64,000 bases of DNA from Cryptomeria japonica (taxonomy: Eukaryota > Streptophyta > Pinopsida > Cupressales > Cupressaceae), in contig NC_081407.1 of assembly GCF_030272615.1 (NCBI RefSeq), positions 316,228,456 to 316,292,455 on the forward strand, written 5' to 3'. Shown here in pieces: positions 24,801 to 37,078 of the stretch; positions within the stretch are counted from its first letter, which is position 1, and every line of letters starts with the position of its first letter. The notes below the pieces were generated by a model. The model was not told where the DNA came from. It ran no database searches and worked only from the letters and a program-made list of their open reading frames with translations. The translations under genes were made by a program, and so were the position numbers.

Positions 24801-25370
24801 AAGCAGATTAATGGATAAGCTAGATACTTCAATGATGCATAGTGACGAGTTCCCTCCCAAGATCAGTGACACTAAAGACATGGTGGAGGTAATGAATGCA
24901 GTTTATTCATTTTTCACAGGGAAGGATGTGCTTATAAATGAAAAATTGCAGACATTTGGGGAAGGTTATAGTAATTTGGTGCCTTCAATTTATGGTAGTA
25001 ATGGAGATTTGAAATCAGTTTCTGATTGGACAAGCGAATTTGATTTGATTTTGGAGGAAGAAGAAATAATCAAGCATATAGATGAACAAGTTGACGCTGC
25101 TTTCCTTAACAGTATGCTTGATTCACTGTTCAAGGTTGAGGTTGACCATGCAAAGTTTATTGTTGAGGCCAGGGCAATTACATATGCCAGATGAAAAGAT
25201 TCAGTTGCAAAGTTGGAAGAGGTAAAGGCATTCACTTGGCCAACAGACAAAGAGGTGGACAGGTGGCAAGCCATGCTAAAGCAAAAGAAGAAATGTCAGG
25301 TTGCTACCCAAGATTCCTCACAATAATTCTAAGCTTGTTGAATCGTCATCTTATAAAAGGATTCCAAGAT
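21882..25370 (+). pseudogene. Intron-less decayed reading frame of unknown family
   Basis: A protein of about 1,150 residues can be followed through 21,882-22,955 (one frame) and 23,041-25,370 (the next), with stops at 22,131, 22,608, 22,953, 23,416, 23,578, 24,538 and 25,192. It opens with a Gly/Ser/Lys tail, then a globular region (VPDVYVDVDLIKELAKRYCP, later YVGYVVEHIHNALVKIQ and RWTQVWDSSSLHSS). A Lys/Glu-rich middle follows, then a coiled coil (about 24,370-24,650) and a helical end. I recall similar lineage-specific proteins from conifer genomes but can name no family or function. Lack of introns, decay and flanking repeats suggest it belongs to a mobile element. The interrupted frame around the copia element (38.9-39.1 and 55.4-56.6 kb) has a similar style. 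Confidence 0.6.
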
Positions 25371-27540
25371 TAATTTGAGAGGGATGGCCACTTTTTCTTT
25401 TTGATCAGTAGAGAGGGATGGCCAGTTGGCCACTTTTATTGATGTTGAAAACCCTGATATAGTTATAATAGTTCAACTATTCAAGAATTTGATAAGTGCA
25501 TAGTTGAATCGCATTTTGAATTTACTTTCTGATATCATTATGAATATCATCAATATCATTTGCAGTTTGAGATCTTCACATAATTGTCTTTGTGTTGAAT
25601 TTATGTTTTCACTGTGAATTGAATGGTCAAGGGTTTTTCAATTTACGTATGAATCTGGGATGTGTATGTAATGGCATATTCATTCCTATTTATCTACAAA
25701 TGAATCTTATTGAAGTTTATTATCAGGTTGTCTTTGAATTGTAAGTGACTCTATTCCCTAGGATAAGGCACTGGTCTGTTGTCTTAATGTTGACTTGGTG
25801 AAGTGACCTTCCAATTATAATAGTTGATTCATTGTGGGTGAATATGTTTTCTTGTTTGCCTTTGATTATGAAATTGTGATTTTTCTATAACATCTATCAT
25901 GGAATTGGATCCTCAAAAGATATTCCCTTTAATTGAGTTGCATGCATGTTTTACTAATTATGTTGTATTCCTATCCATTGTGGTGTTTGATACTTTCATT
26001 CTTAATACTCTTATGATTTTATATGCTATGGATGTTTATGTAATATATATGGAGGTGTTCTATGACTATCATGTACATGTTTTCCCTCCTCCATAAAGTT
26101 GGCATTTACTCATACCTATAATCCGCCCACCAATTACAATGCTCAGTGAATCCTTAATATGATTCCAGACTAACAAAAAATTTGCATTCCTGGGCATAAT
26201 AGGAAGCATTAAATGAAAAATTACATACACCATAACAATGCAACAAATGAAAAAACTTAAAACTCATGATTCTGATCATTTGAAAGAGAGAGAATTATAC
26301 ACTGGAGAGAAATAGATCAGAATTTAATTTCTATTGAATAAAACTATTACTTCTGTTGACCGTCACAAAATAAATTTATATATAACTCCTTCAAGAACTT
26401 GCACAAAGCTTGACACTAAATGTTTTTCATTTGCTATGTAAATGACTATACAACTTGCTCCCTTGACCTAGAATCTAGAATCACTACTGGAACCAAAAAA
26501 TGAACCCCAATGACTATACAACTTGCAAAATTGCTTGAGCCATGCCATTATCACCTTGATGCCTTTAGATGGAATGTGAGATGTTATGTTATGTCCAACA
26601 GATCGTTTCCAAATAGAGGAGGAAGCCTTCATGCCCAGGAACAAAGAAAATGGAAAGAGGAGCTCGAGCCTTCATGCCCACGATCAGGGAAAGTGGAAAG
26701 AGGAGATTTAGGGTAAATGTAATATGTTGGGGAGGGATTGCAGCTTCCATGTCGTCACAAAGATGACTGGCTGCCACTCCCCACCCAAAAAAATCCTTCT
26801 TTCATTCCTCTGTGGGCTCCTTCTTCAAACCCCTTGCCATCCCGTGGCAGAGTAGAAGCAGAGGATGTGCCATGCTTGGCCTTTCTTGATAAGAAAATGC
26901 TTTCACACCCCCCTCTGGCAATCCTTCTCACTTTCACAACCCCTCTGACTATAAACAAACTCACATAGGAGAAAACAAAAAAACACCCATCCGGTATCAC
27001 AGAGCACACAACAACTCCATGCACAATCCTGCTCAAACATCATCTTCCTTTCTGAGGAAGAAACCACTCTCAGAAAATGAAAAAGGTTTCTTTTCTCTTC
27101 TACCAATTAAGTCACCACTCCATTGTATTTATAACCTTTTAACACTTCATTTGGTCATGCTCATTCACGTGAAAAATCATCATTTTGGTGTTTTTCAACA
27201 TGACTGTAGACTCTTGAAGTCATGTCTATCAAATCCACTACATCCTGCTAAGGCTCATCTATTGTGAACGATTTTGTTCTGATTTTATTCCTTCTTGATT
27301 GGACAAATTCTGCTTCAGAATCCCTGACAACAAACAACCTGAGCTCTGATTTCTCAGAGAAATCCATGATCTCCCATCTCTAACTCAGAAGCTATCCAAT
27401 CCTTTTATGCCTCTAAAATCGTCGTCCTCGCTTGTCTAATCAACCTCGACTCAGGAGAAACCTTCAAACTAGTCCCTCAGGAATGAGTCGGCATCCAAGC
27501 CTTAAAAATTCCTCGTACATATTAGCTTGCCACCACAATT
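25371..27540. other. No supported gene
   Basis: Open frames here (for example 26,738-26,968 and 27,019-27,267) are short, differ in frame and show no domain. The region looks like the 3' flank of the preceding decayed gene or unrelated repeat DNA. Confidence 0.5.
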
Positions 27541-28255
27541 GTCACTAGCTCTCATGTTTGTTTAATGTTAGCATTTTTAGGTTGCGAGCTAGCGACCAGA
27601 TAGTTTGTGGTTAAGTTTTATGGTTATCGCCAGCTCGCGAGGTAAAATGTCTGAAGACGTGATCAAATCGCGAGCTGGCGACAAGTTGGTTTGGGTTTAC
27701 ATCGCAAGGTCTCTAGCTTTTTGGGTGTTGGCGTTTTATGTTACCGAGCTGGAGATTGTTAATGAAATTGCTTTGGTCGTGAGGTCTCGAGTTGGTCTGA
27801 TGTCATACATTATAGCCACGAGAGTTAGCGAGTAACTCATTTCATACAGTTGTCACTAGCTCTCATGTTTGTTTAATGTTAGCATTTTTAGGTCGCGAGC
27901 TAGCGACTAGACAGTTTGTGGTTAAGTTTTATGGTTATCGCTAGCTCGCGAAGTTAAATGTCTGAAGACCTGATCAAGTCGTGAGCTTGCGAGTGAAGTG
28001 CTAGCGGTTAGGAGATAAGCGACAAGGGTTAAAGTTACCACTATCTCCAAGTCGCTGCGGTGACGAGGACTTAACATTTTGTGGTCGAGAATTGGCGAGT
28101 GGCAGTTCAATTTCCCTCAGTCACTAGATCTCGAGGTTACGAAGGCTTAGCATTTTCAGCTTGCGAGTTGGAGATAGAGTCGTAAGGGCTTGTCGCTAGG
28201 TCGTGAGATTTTCTAATGGGCAATCTTTCAGGCAGAGAGTTGACGACTGTGTGCC
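27541..28255. repeat. GCGAG/CTCGC array (right block) with a 311-bp tandem duplication
   Basis: This is the partner of the 20.5 kb block. The phrase GTCACTAGCTCTCATGTTTG begins at 27,541 and, after about 311 bp, again at 27,852. Both copies carry GCGAGCTAGCGAC and the ATGGTTATCGC phrase. Confidence 0.8.
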
Positions 28256-28277
28256 ACATGTTTTAATGACTTAATAT

Positions 28278-28584
28278 CTTGAAATCGCCAATATTTTTTT
28301 TTTATGGTTTGAGAATAGCTTGAAATCGTCAATATTTTATTTTTATGGTTTGAAAATAGGTTGAAATCGCCAATATTTCTTTTAATGGTTTGAAAATAGG
28401 TTGAAATAACCAATGCAAATATTTTTCTAGTTTTAAAAACATTACAATTCGCCCATGCAAATATTTTTTTGGTTTTAAAAACATTACAATTCGCCAGGAT
28501 TTTTCACAAACTTTGAGTGATCACAGCTAATTCGCTAATGGAGATTATTATTTTTTCTCCGTAAATCGCAAAAATTCGCTAGTA
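28278..28584. repeat. Tandem AAATCGCCAATATTT-type repeats and TTCGCC words
   Basis: Three diverged copies of a roughly 45-bp unit (TTGAAATCGCCAATATTT with a TATGGTTTGA tail) run from 28,278 to 28,405. Two copies of a unit with ACATTACAATTCGCC (28,412-28,496) follow, then single TTCGC words. The end AATTCGCTAGTA at 28,584 resembles, inverted, the start TAGTGGCGAATC at 16,553. Confidence 0.7.
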
Positions 28585-29872
28585 AAATTAAAATTTTCCT
28601 TGAGAATTATATAGCTTTCGCCAGGTTTTTACACCTTGTCCAAAGGGAGGTTTCTTAAATTTGTCACTGTTGATATACATCATTAAATGACATATACACT
28701 TAAAACTAAAATTAATTTGAAAATCTTCTTCAAAATATTCCAATTTTTAAGTTGTCTTTTTATCTTTGAAAAAAATATAAATTTTGTTAAAAAATCAGTA
28801 CATGAAATCCAAACAAAATAAAAATAAATAAAAATAAACACAAAAACTTTCAACAAATAGTTTTCAATCTCCATGACGTAGATGTTTTCCATCAATAAAT
28901 GCCTCTTCGCTCCCCTCCAAAATATGAGATTTGGGATTGGATATCCATTAAAGCAAAAAAATAGATTTTTCGTTAGATTGTACACATCATGTGAAGCATA
29001 GATATCGTTTGAAATCGTGTCAATAAAACAAACTAGGAGATATTTGGTAGGACAGTTAATGATTACCATCTGCCACCTTGCATTCATTGTGGTGTGTAAT
29101 AAATGATGTTGGATTACCTCTTATCTTAATTTGAAATTGAGGTTTGTATATATTATTTTTTATTTGTTTCCTATAACAATTTTATTAAATATTTTGAAAA
29201 TTGTAATGTTGAGGATAAATGCTACAGGGGAAGATTCAAATTCAATTTTTCTCAAAATCATATGTGAAAAATTTCAATCACTTTTAATCTTTCGAGTAAT
29301 TTATTCAAGTCTACATCAACAATTAGTTGAGAGTTTTATAAATAAGTAGACTAACATTTGTAGATTAAGTTATAATAGTTATGAATTAACTCATATTTTA
29401 TTTGTGCATTTATGTGACATCATGTGATTTGTCATTTTTAAATCTAAAATATACATTTTATTTAGTTGAATACTTCTAATGAACACTAATAACTTTAAAG
29501 TTATAACTACTAGTGTTTAACAAATACTATCAAAACTATTAGAACATGCTCAATTACTCCATCTTCTTCTCTAATGGCAACTAATTTTTAAAATAAAATA
29601 TTCTAAAAAATCTACATACCATTTTAAAGAAAATAAGTACTTATTTTAGAGTGAAAAATATATATTAGATGATTACTTGTAAAGTACAAATATTAATTAC
29701 AAATTAAGCAATTTTGATTGTAATAATATATGCTCATACATTAATAAGCTTGATCCATGCAAGGAAGACAAATAATAAATGTTATTATAATGACATATAA
29801 AATCATTTTTTTGTGATAAGTGAATGCGAACATATACTCATTAAATATTAAGGACCATTAAATCCTAAAATA
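28585..29872. other. AT-rich DNA without a gene
   Basis: No convincing reading frame or repeat structure was seen. Confidence 0.5.
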
Positions 29873-30158
29873 GAATCTTCTAGAAGTTTGCATAATATCT
29901 TCAATAAATCTAGTTTGTCCAAAGATTGATGAAGATGGTTGAGATATTTTTATGCTACCATGATATTATTGAATCTTCTAGAAGTTTGCATAATATCTTC
30001 AATAAATCTAGTTTGTCCAAAGATTGATGAAGATGGTTGAGATATTTTTATGCTACCATGATATTATTGATGTTTATAATATCTTCAATAAATCCAGGTT
30101 GTCCAAAGATTGATGAAGATGGTTGAGATATTTTTATGCTACCATGATATTATTGATG
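29873..30158. repeat. 98-bp tandem triplication
   Basis: Copies 29,873-29,970 and 29,971-30,068 are almost identical. The third (30,069-30,158) lacks the first few bases and has one change in ATCTAG. The near-identity points to a recent duplication. Confidence 0.95.
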
Positions 30159-30519
30159 TTTATAAATTTTCTAGATATCCACCTTCATTCTATTTGTACA
30201 TTTTAATGGAGATTCTTGGTAAAACATCTAATGACATCTTTATATTTAATTTTGTTTTTTCTTAAGTTTTTCAATGTTCATCATCTTTCTTAAGTGATTT
30301 ATTTTAGTTATTTATTAAGTTTCTTAAGTGTTAAGTATAGATTAGTATATCTAATTTTTGGAATATCTTTTTAGAAGCTTTTCCCAATAAATTGACTACT
30401 AGTCACATCCTTCATTATGAGACTACCTATATACCCTCTTCTAAATGAAATCAATATATAATATATACGTACTCTTATTTTCTACTCTATATTTGATGTA
30501 AATTGCTAAATTTCAATAG

Positions 30520-30640
30520 GAAGAAGTCATGACAAAAGGTGGCAATCATAACAATAATAGAGGTGGTCATGTTATAGGAAAAAGAAAAAGGCTAGTAAAC
30601 TGTTACTATTATAATAAACTAGACCATTATTGTAATTAAC
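30520..30640 (+). pseudogene. Possible Ty1/copia nucleocapsid scrap
   Basis: The plus strand encodes a Gly/Asn-rich stretch followed by CYYYNKLDHYC, which resembles a CCHC zinc knuckle in which one Cys and the Gly before His are lost. There is no other copia domain nearby. This is a weak call. Confidence 0.25.
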
Positions 30641-31687
30641 TACTTCTTATTAATAAAAATGATCTCTATTACTGACCAAAATAAAAAAAAAAACTAGAAA
30701 ATTATGCAAACAAATATTAAGAGTGGAAAGAGAGAAAAGTCAAATTGTGGGTTTTGTGATGATATTACATGTAATTCTTTTACTTTAGATTTACAAGAAT
30801 AAACAAGTGCAAGGAATATAAAAGTGAAGGACTATTGTGTCTGAATGCACTACATTATGCTAAAGTTTTTATGAAAATACCAAAGAAAGGAGAACAAAAT
30901 ATTAGGATATGCAAGAAAATTTATATAGAATTTATATATGAGATAGGGACGCTTCTATAAAAGAAGATGAATTATTGAAAAAAGATATAAATAAGAAAGG
31001 AACAATTGAGGAAAGAAGTTATTAAGAAATTTAAGAAGAAGAAAATAGAACTGCAATTATAGCTCACAAATGAATACATATTTTTAAAAAATGTTAGAAG
31101 TATATGGAAGTATAGAAGAAAATAAGTATCCCAATAAAAATGACAATGACATAATGATCAAGAAATCAAAAAATAAATATAAAATTACAGAAAAAGAATA
31201 TTTCTTTGAAAGAGAGACCCCAAATATGAAGGAGATGGAAAAATGAACCATCAAGAAAAGTTTATAAGCTACTAGCTAGCTAATACCATATATCCCTATG
31301 AATTGTGCTCTTGACCTAAACCTACACTAAGAAGTTAGATCCACCACCTTTTTTAAGAAAATATCACATGGCAATAAATGATACACCACTTAAATATAGT
31401 GTATGCCACCATAAAAAGGTGTAGTCCCACCACTGCTATGAAGGTGATACATTTCATCAAGTGATTAGTCCATGGCTACTAGGAGGAACAGAATGAAACC
31501 ACTTGTGCACAAACAAATACATGGTAGATCCCTAGTCAACTAGAAAATATAAGGGTGGTCAAGTCTAAAAAAATTTGCCTTGGATTTGAATCTTTAGCTC
31601 GAGTGTACACGAAAGACTAGATACAATATAATTCATTGGAGAAAGACACAAGTTATACCCAGAAAGCTGGTTTACACAAAATTACAC

Positions 31688-34521
31688 TCATTCCCACCAT
31701 AAAGGAAAGCCAGCCAAATGGTTACAATCCTTCACACTTGCACGAGACACTCCACCCCAATCTTTATCAATGTCTCGATCCATAAGTTTTGTGCCCTCAG
31801 GTAAAGTATCAGTACAACCTTGGAAGTATGTATAACAGTCATCCAAGTAAGAAAACAGATTAAAATGGTTATTTGGATTGTTAGCATGACACCTTGATAC
31901 TTGGTTATATTCTATATTCAAGTCTTGCTTGGTTACAGTTTGTAATAGAGAAGTGTCATCAGTATTTTTAACATGATCTTGTTCAGCATGAGAAGTATGT
32001 CCAGATTTTCTTGTATTCTCCACATGATTGGATACTGGATTGCAATCTAACAGCAGTATTTTGGGTACTTTTTTGCATAGCTTCTTTCTCAAATGAGTCA
32101 TCCAGTAGTTTTTTATTTCATTGCCTGTCCTGCCTGGAATTCTTCCTGCTATCAAAGCCCATCTGAGAAACACCTATAAAACCACCATTTAACAAATAAA
32201 TTAGCTCACTAAGACACCCATATAGGTCGGTATAATTCTAACTTAACTCAAATCTGAATATGTGTATAGAAAATATTAACATAGCCTGTACAATGAGAAT
32301 GCCAGATGTAGATATAACAGAAGATTAGCTGCAAAGTAATCATAGAGTGTATCAATTTATTTTTTTGGATTGAATATGTAAATTAATTTACATATTTTTA
32401 ATCCATAGTCTATCCTCAAATAATTATGGAGACCAAATTTTTCATATATCAAGATTAAATGGCGTGCTAAGGCTCTTATTCGGATCTTAGAGTTTAGATG
32501 TAGCAGGATAATTGGTCATCAAATTGTATCATCGTATTTTAAATTGATTTATATGCTAGTTATCACTTCATTTCTTCATTTCTTCGGGTGTTTGGGTGTT
32601 AGGATGGTTGTTCAATACTTGTGATCGAAATTTATTCACTCTCTTAGTGAGACTGTCTTGGTCAAGTGTGACTTTGCTGGCCGTGTGGATCCTCAAGATG
32701 CTGATATCTACAATTGGTTCAATTTTCTTCTTTAGAGAGATGACCCTTCTCTTTGTGGAAGGAATGGTAGGCAGGTCTTGAGGATTACATGCAGACATCC
32801 TTTGTGCAAGATAAATCGAGAAGGTCAGTGGACCCCTCTTCCTCAAGGAGTTTTGAAAAATACAGATGGCTCTTCTTGGGGAAATCTAGGTCATGCGGGT
32901 ATTGGCAGAGTAGGATGTGATAGTGCTGGAGATATTCAATTTCTTTTCTATTTATAGGGGTCTTCATACAAATATATACATGGAGGCTCTCGCCATTTTT
33001 TATGCTATAGAGTGATGTTGTATTCTTGGCTGGACAAGGGTTATTTGTGAGTCCAATTCTCAGGGGGTGGTGACTTTGCTGAAAGAGCAGCGACTAGATG
33101 ATATCTGTTGGAACTTAGCTTTGATTATTCAACAGATTCTAAGGTTGCATCAATCTTTAGAATCTATTACTTTTATTCTCATTCCTAGGGAGTGGAATGA
33201 AGTAGCAAATTGTTTGGCTAAATGGGCTTCTTATCGAATGCAGGGTTGGACCATTGTGGATAGGGGGCAATTATCTTTAGAATTGTCTTACATGTTAGAT
33301 CAGTTAGTGGATACAAACAAGGTTGTATAGTGCTCTTTTCTCTGCTGGGTGGTTGGCCCTTCTTGCTGTGTACTTCTCTTGTTTTGAATAAATTTTTACC
33401 CCTCTTTTAATGTAAGATTATTCTTAAATATCAATTAGTTCAATAGTTAATGTTGATAATTGATAAAGAAAAATGATAGAAATAAGGTGTAGATTTTTTA
33501 TTGATAGTTTTACTATTGAAACCTATAATGTTTAGAATGATTTAAGGATATCTAATAATAGATCCAAAATACATCATCAAACGTTTTAAGAGGATAAACG
33601 ATGAAAACTGTACTGAGTCTGTGAAACAATGGGGGAGGTAGAAAAATGCCAGTTAAATTACAACATCAACCACCATGCAGATTCATTATTATAAATCAAA
33701 ACTTTATATTAGTTGTTGCTATCCAATCTTTTCACTCTTATAATCATCAGTTACTGTAATAAGTTAGCTATAGAATAGTATGAGGCTAGAGTTCCTGTGT
33801 ATCCTTACAAAAGAAGGACAATCAATAAAATCACTCCTCAAGATCAATTAAAAGATATATATATATATATATAAATAAATAATTAGCCTGTGATGTTTTG
33901 ATTGACATAGAACCCACCAACATGCTCTCAAATACATTAAGAGAACACACCTCTAATCTATTTAAGGGTGGCCCTGAATAAGATTTAAAGAAAAGAGAGT
34001 GATATCTAAAGTTTAACAGCCTTCATCAGGCCATTGTTATTAGTGGTAGCGTTATCAGTTAACTTGGGACATTGGCTATAATTTGTAGAAAAATGGAGGG
34101 TTTCAGGCCATTGTTAAAACTCACTCCCAACTTTCCTATTCCAATAATCAAAACAAAAACCATACCTGTTTCCTAGCAGATTGTGCATTCGGATTATAAG
34201 CTCTTCTTCATCTTGAGAAATGTTTCCTCTCTGTATATTTGGTCTCAAATAGTTCATCCAACGTAATCTGCAGCTTTTCCCCCTCCTAAGCAAACATGAT
34301 TCAATGTGAAAATCATGTTCTTATATTTTCATTCCAAGCTATCAAAATATTTAAGCAGAGAATAAAAAAAATAACAATCATGGATTCTATTTTGATAACA
34401 AACCTGCATTATGGGGTAATGAACTCCAATGACCTTCACCATGAACTTCTATTTATTTGGTAAGCAAGTAATCTTCTTCAGGAGTCCACATACCTCTTTG
34501 CAGCCCTCTTTTATGCCCCAT
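31688..34521 (-). pseudogene. R2R3-MYB transcription factor gene, three exons, disabled
   Basis: Exon 1 is 34,404-34,521 (starts MGHKRGLQRGMWTPEEDYLL), exon 2 is 34,166-34,295 and exon 3 is 31,688-32,162. Exon 2 is 130 bases, the standard length in plant R2R3-MYB genes, and encodes [18 protein letters not shown] with [15 protein letters not shown]. Exon 3 finishes repeat R3 ([20 protein letters not shown]) and adds a 120-residue tail. The total would be 240 residues, a nuclear DNA-binding regulator. Damage: codon 23 is TAA (34,453-34,455), and the exon 2 acceptor reads AT instead of AG. The R3 motif GRTDNE is GRTGNE, and the NTHL block reads MTHL. The R2/R3 sequence most resembles the phenylpropanoid-type MYB groups, which is only an impression. 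A rescued transcript is possible but unlikely. Confidence 0.87.
32568..33420 (+). pseudogene. LINE RNase H fragment inside MYB intron 2
   Basis: The plus strand shows a decayed non-LTR-retrotransposon RNase H: TDGSSWGNLGHAGIG near 32,862, a middle part in shifted frames, and an open end at 33,067-33,330 with LIPREWNEVANCLAKWASY. A LINE-like 3' tail (TTTTAATGTAAGATTATTC) ends near 33,430. It is 5'-truncated, as LINE copies usually are, and lies antisense to the MYB gene. It makes up a large part of the 2 kb intron. Confidence 0.75.
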
Positions 34522-34668
34522 TTTAAAAATCCCAACACCATAACTTATCACCCATCTCTGTTCTAAAGGAGTTTAGCTGCAGAGTGGTTCACTGACAGTG
34601 CACTGTTAGATTCTATAACTCTGTAATGAACACCAGATGTGCTACTCATTCCTCATCATGCAGACAGA

Positions 34669-34676
34669 TTATATAA
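34669..34676 (-). promoter_or_regulatory. Candidate TATA box of the MYB gene
   Basis: The minus strand reads TTATATAA about 150 bases before the MYB start codon. Spacing suits a TATA box with a 5' leader of roughly 120 bases. Confidence 0.4.
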
Positions 34677-34679
34677 CTC

Positions 34680-36120
34680 TACAAAGCACTTAAATACTAA
34701 TTTTAGAACCAAACTACAAAGTAATCAGTACACCCCAAATCAAGTAAACCATTATTGCATTGGAACTTCTTGAAACTCTTCACAATTTTAAATGGTTGCT
34801 TCAAAATCATGTAGCCCACTTTTATAAGCAATCCGTGAGTGTATCACTAAATAATACCATATAAAGTTTTGACCTGGAAGTGCCATACCCAGATAATTTT
34901 GTATTTCCAATTATCCTAGGTAGTAATGAAGTCCACTTTGGAATCTCAAGGCCCTGGATATATTCATAGATGATTCTTGATAACCACAATCATGAAGTTT
35001 TAATTCAACAGTAAAAAATTTCTGCTCCTAAAGCAAGGCAAGGGCACTTGATTCGCTTCCCAAAGCAAATCAGAGAAAAAGAGAACCCTAATATGGGATA
35101 ATTATACCACAGGCAAATCTTGTCATATGCAACATATGAGTATTTTAGTATAGACTGAGATTCTAGATTATCCCATCAAACTGGAATTCAACCAATTTGA
35201 TGCTCTTCTAAGATTCAATATATCTACCCCAGGTTAACAACACAGATATAACTGGAAAATTAAAAAAGACAAACAATTGGATGAAGAAAGAAATATTTGA
35301 TACAAATAAAAACCAAATTTTTTTATCATCTCACAAGATTTCAACATGATTCATCTTGCAAAGCTAAGTAAACAAGTTTTGGATTCATACACAGTGAAGT
35401 GTCTTGGGTTCATACATACCTCGCAAATTCTTGAGATAAAAAAGAATAGATGATGTTGCACTGGTTTGTTTAAATAGAATTTTAGGAATTGTATAGTAAT
35501 TAGAATTTTTATTTTTAGAAAGGAAAAATATTGTATTTTATAAATAAAATTTTTATTTTCCAAAAAAAAACATTACATTGTATTTATAGTGCATCGTGGA
35601 TAGGATTTTTGTTTAAAAAAAGTATGGTATTTTGTTTTTAATTTTTATTTGATAGATTTATTGATTTTCAATAAAGTTGTCATTGTAGGTCATATGTAAA
35701 TGACTTTTATTTTTATATTGAGAAATTTTTTGCATGCCTTTCACATAGTATTAAATATATTACTTAACAATTGTTCACACATTAATACCTGAAAATAATT
35801 ATCAGTTTTATTAATTATACATTGAATATAATTCAAATAATATTAATTATCTTTACTAATTTTTTGGGTAGGTAAATAGTAGATAAAGGATTTCTGTTGC
35901 ATTGAAATAAATGAAGTTTACATAAATTATTTTTACTATAAATAATTATGTATTCAATAATATGTGATGATGTATAATCATTATTATTAATATTAATATA
36001 TTTTACATCATTATATAAACATATTATTAATTAATATTAGCTGAACTATTTTAAATTAATCCAATATCATATATCATATTTTTATTATTTTAAAATGTTT
36101 AATATTTAAAGTTTTTCACT
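34680..36120. other. MYB upstream DNA and AT-rich DNA without a gene
   Basis: No supported coding frame was found. From about 35,450 the sequence becomes very AT-rich. Confidence 0.5.
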
Positions 36121-36129
36121 ATTATTAAT

Positions 36130-36760
36130 ACTAAATTTTGTATAACTTTTTAAAAACTAAATTTTGAAATATTTTTTATCTTTAATTATTTTAATATACT
36201 ATTATTCTATATTTTTAAATAAACTTATTAAATATATTTAAATCCAAAAACCAAAATACCACTCATCATATTTGATAATTATTAAAATATACTAATGTGA
36301 AATATATTAAATACACTAATTTAATATATTTGAATTGTTTATATATTATTAGTAATGTAGAAATATAGTATAATAATGTTAAACATTATCAATAGTATAT
36401 AATATTAACATTTTTTTTCTCACATTAATATTTAATATTAATACTATTTTAAATATATAATATGTTTAAATTAATAATCAATATATTTATATAAAGATTT
36501 ACAATATATTAAATAGTTATATTAATAATTATTAATACTATATAAAAATTATTTAATATTGTATAATATTATTTAATGAATGATATTATCATTAATTATT
36601 TAATATTTGTATTGTTCTAATTATTGAGTGCACAATATCTGATTCTGCATAACGGTTGTGCAGCAGGTATATAAGACTATTTAATAAAGGTCTGAAAAGA
36701 AAACATATATTTCTGCTTTAGCTTTACACTTTATTTTTCATTCATATGTAATTTGCTTTG
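36130..36760 (+). repeat. Gene-less paralogue of the PMEI-like gene's flanks
   Basis: The stretch 36,130-36,675 matches the DNA upstream of the PMEI-like gene (about 61,940-62,533) up to and including the TATA-like GGTATATAA. It then jumps to a match with the downstream flank: AAAACATATATTTCTG at about 36,700 corresponds to 63,365. The transcribed gene, about 820 bp, is missing. It also lacks the SINE found in the other copy. Confidence 0.8.
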
Positions 36761-37078
36761 GTTTTGGTTCCATTTTTGGCAGATTTATTGTGAATGCCAT
36801 AAATCTGTACTTTGATTCTGAAATAAAGGTTTGAAAAGCAAACAAATGAGTTGTTTTAATTTTACATTTTGTATTTAATGTTGGTTTTTCTAATTGCCAT
36901 GTTTTTTAAAGTTATGTAGGATTAAAACATCTACACTGCTATAGATTTTGATTTTTTTAATCTGTTATGGCTTGTTTACTGATTTGTCAGATTTCATTTT
37001 TAGTTTCTGAAAAAAACATCTTTGTGTACATTTGTTATAATTTTTCTTTTATTTTTTAAATTTACATTATATGTCAAT

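Larger units (their letters stand above)
16553..28584 (+). mobile_element. Possible single large hAT element (tentative)
   Basis: In reverse complement the right end (TACTAGCGAATTTTTGCG, read from 28,584) matches the left end (TAGTGGCGAATCTTTGCC, from 16,553) in most positions, and TTCGCC words cluster at both ends. If real, one 12 kb element carries the hAT transposase gene plus the unknown gene at 21.9-25.4 kb. No 8-bp target duplication is visible (GAGTTTTT left, AAATTAAA right), so this could also be two unrelated units. Treat the boundary as a hypothesis. Confidence 0.3.

Noticed and set aside
26510-27267. Cluster of short open frames
   Set aside because: They are under 100 codons, in different frames and strands, with no recognisable motif.
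28600-28640. Alternative right end of the hAT element at TTTCGCCA (28,623)
   Set aside because: Only seven bases match the left end, and the flanking 8-mers do not agree well.
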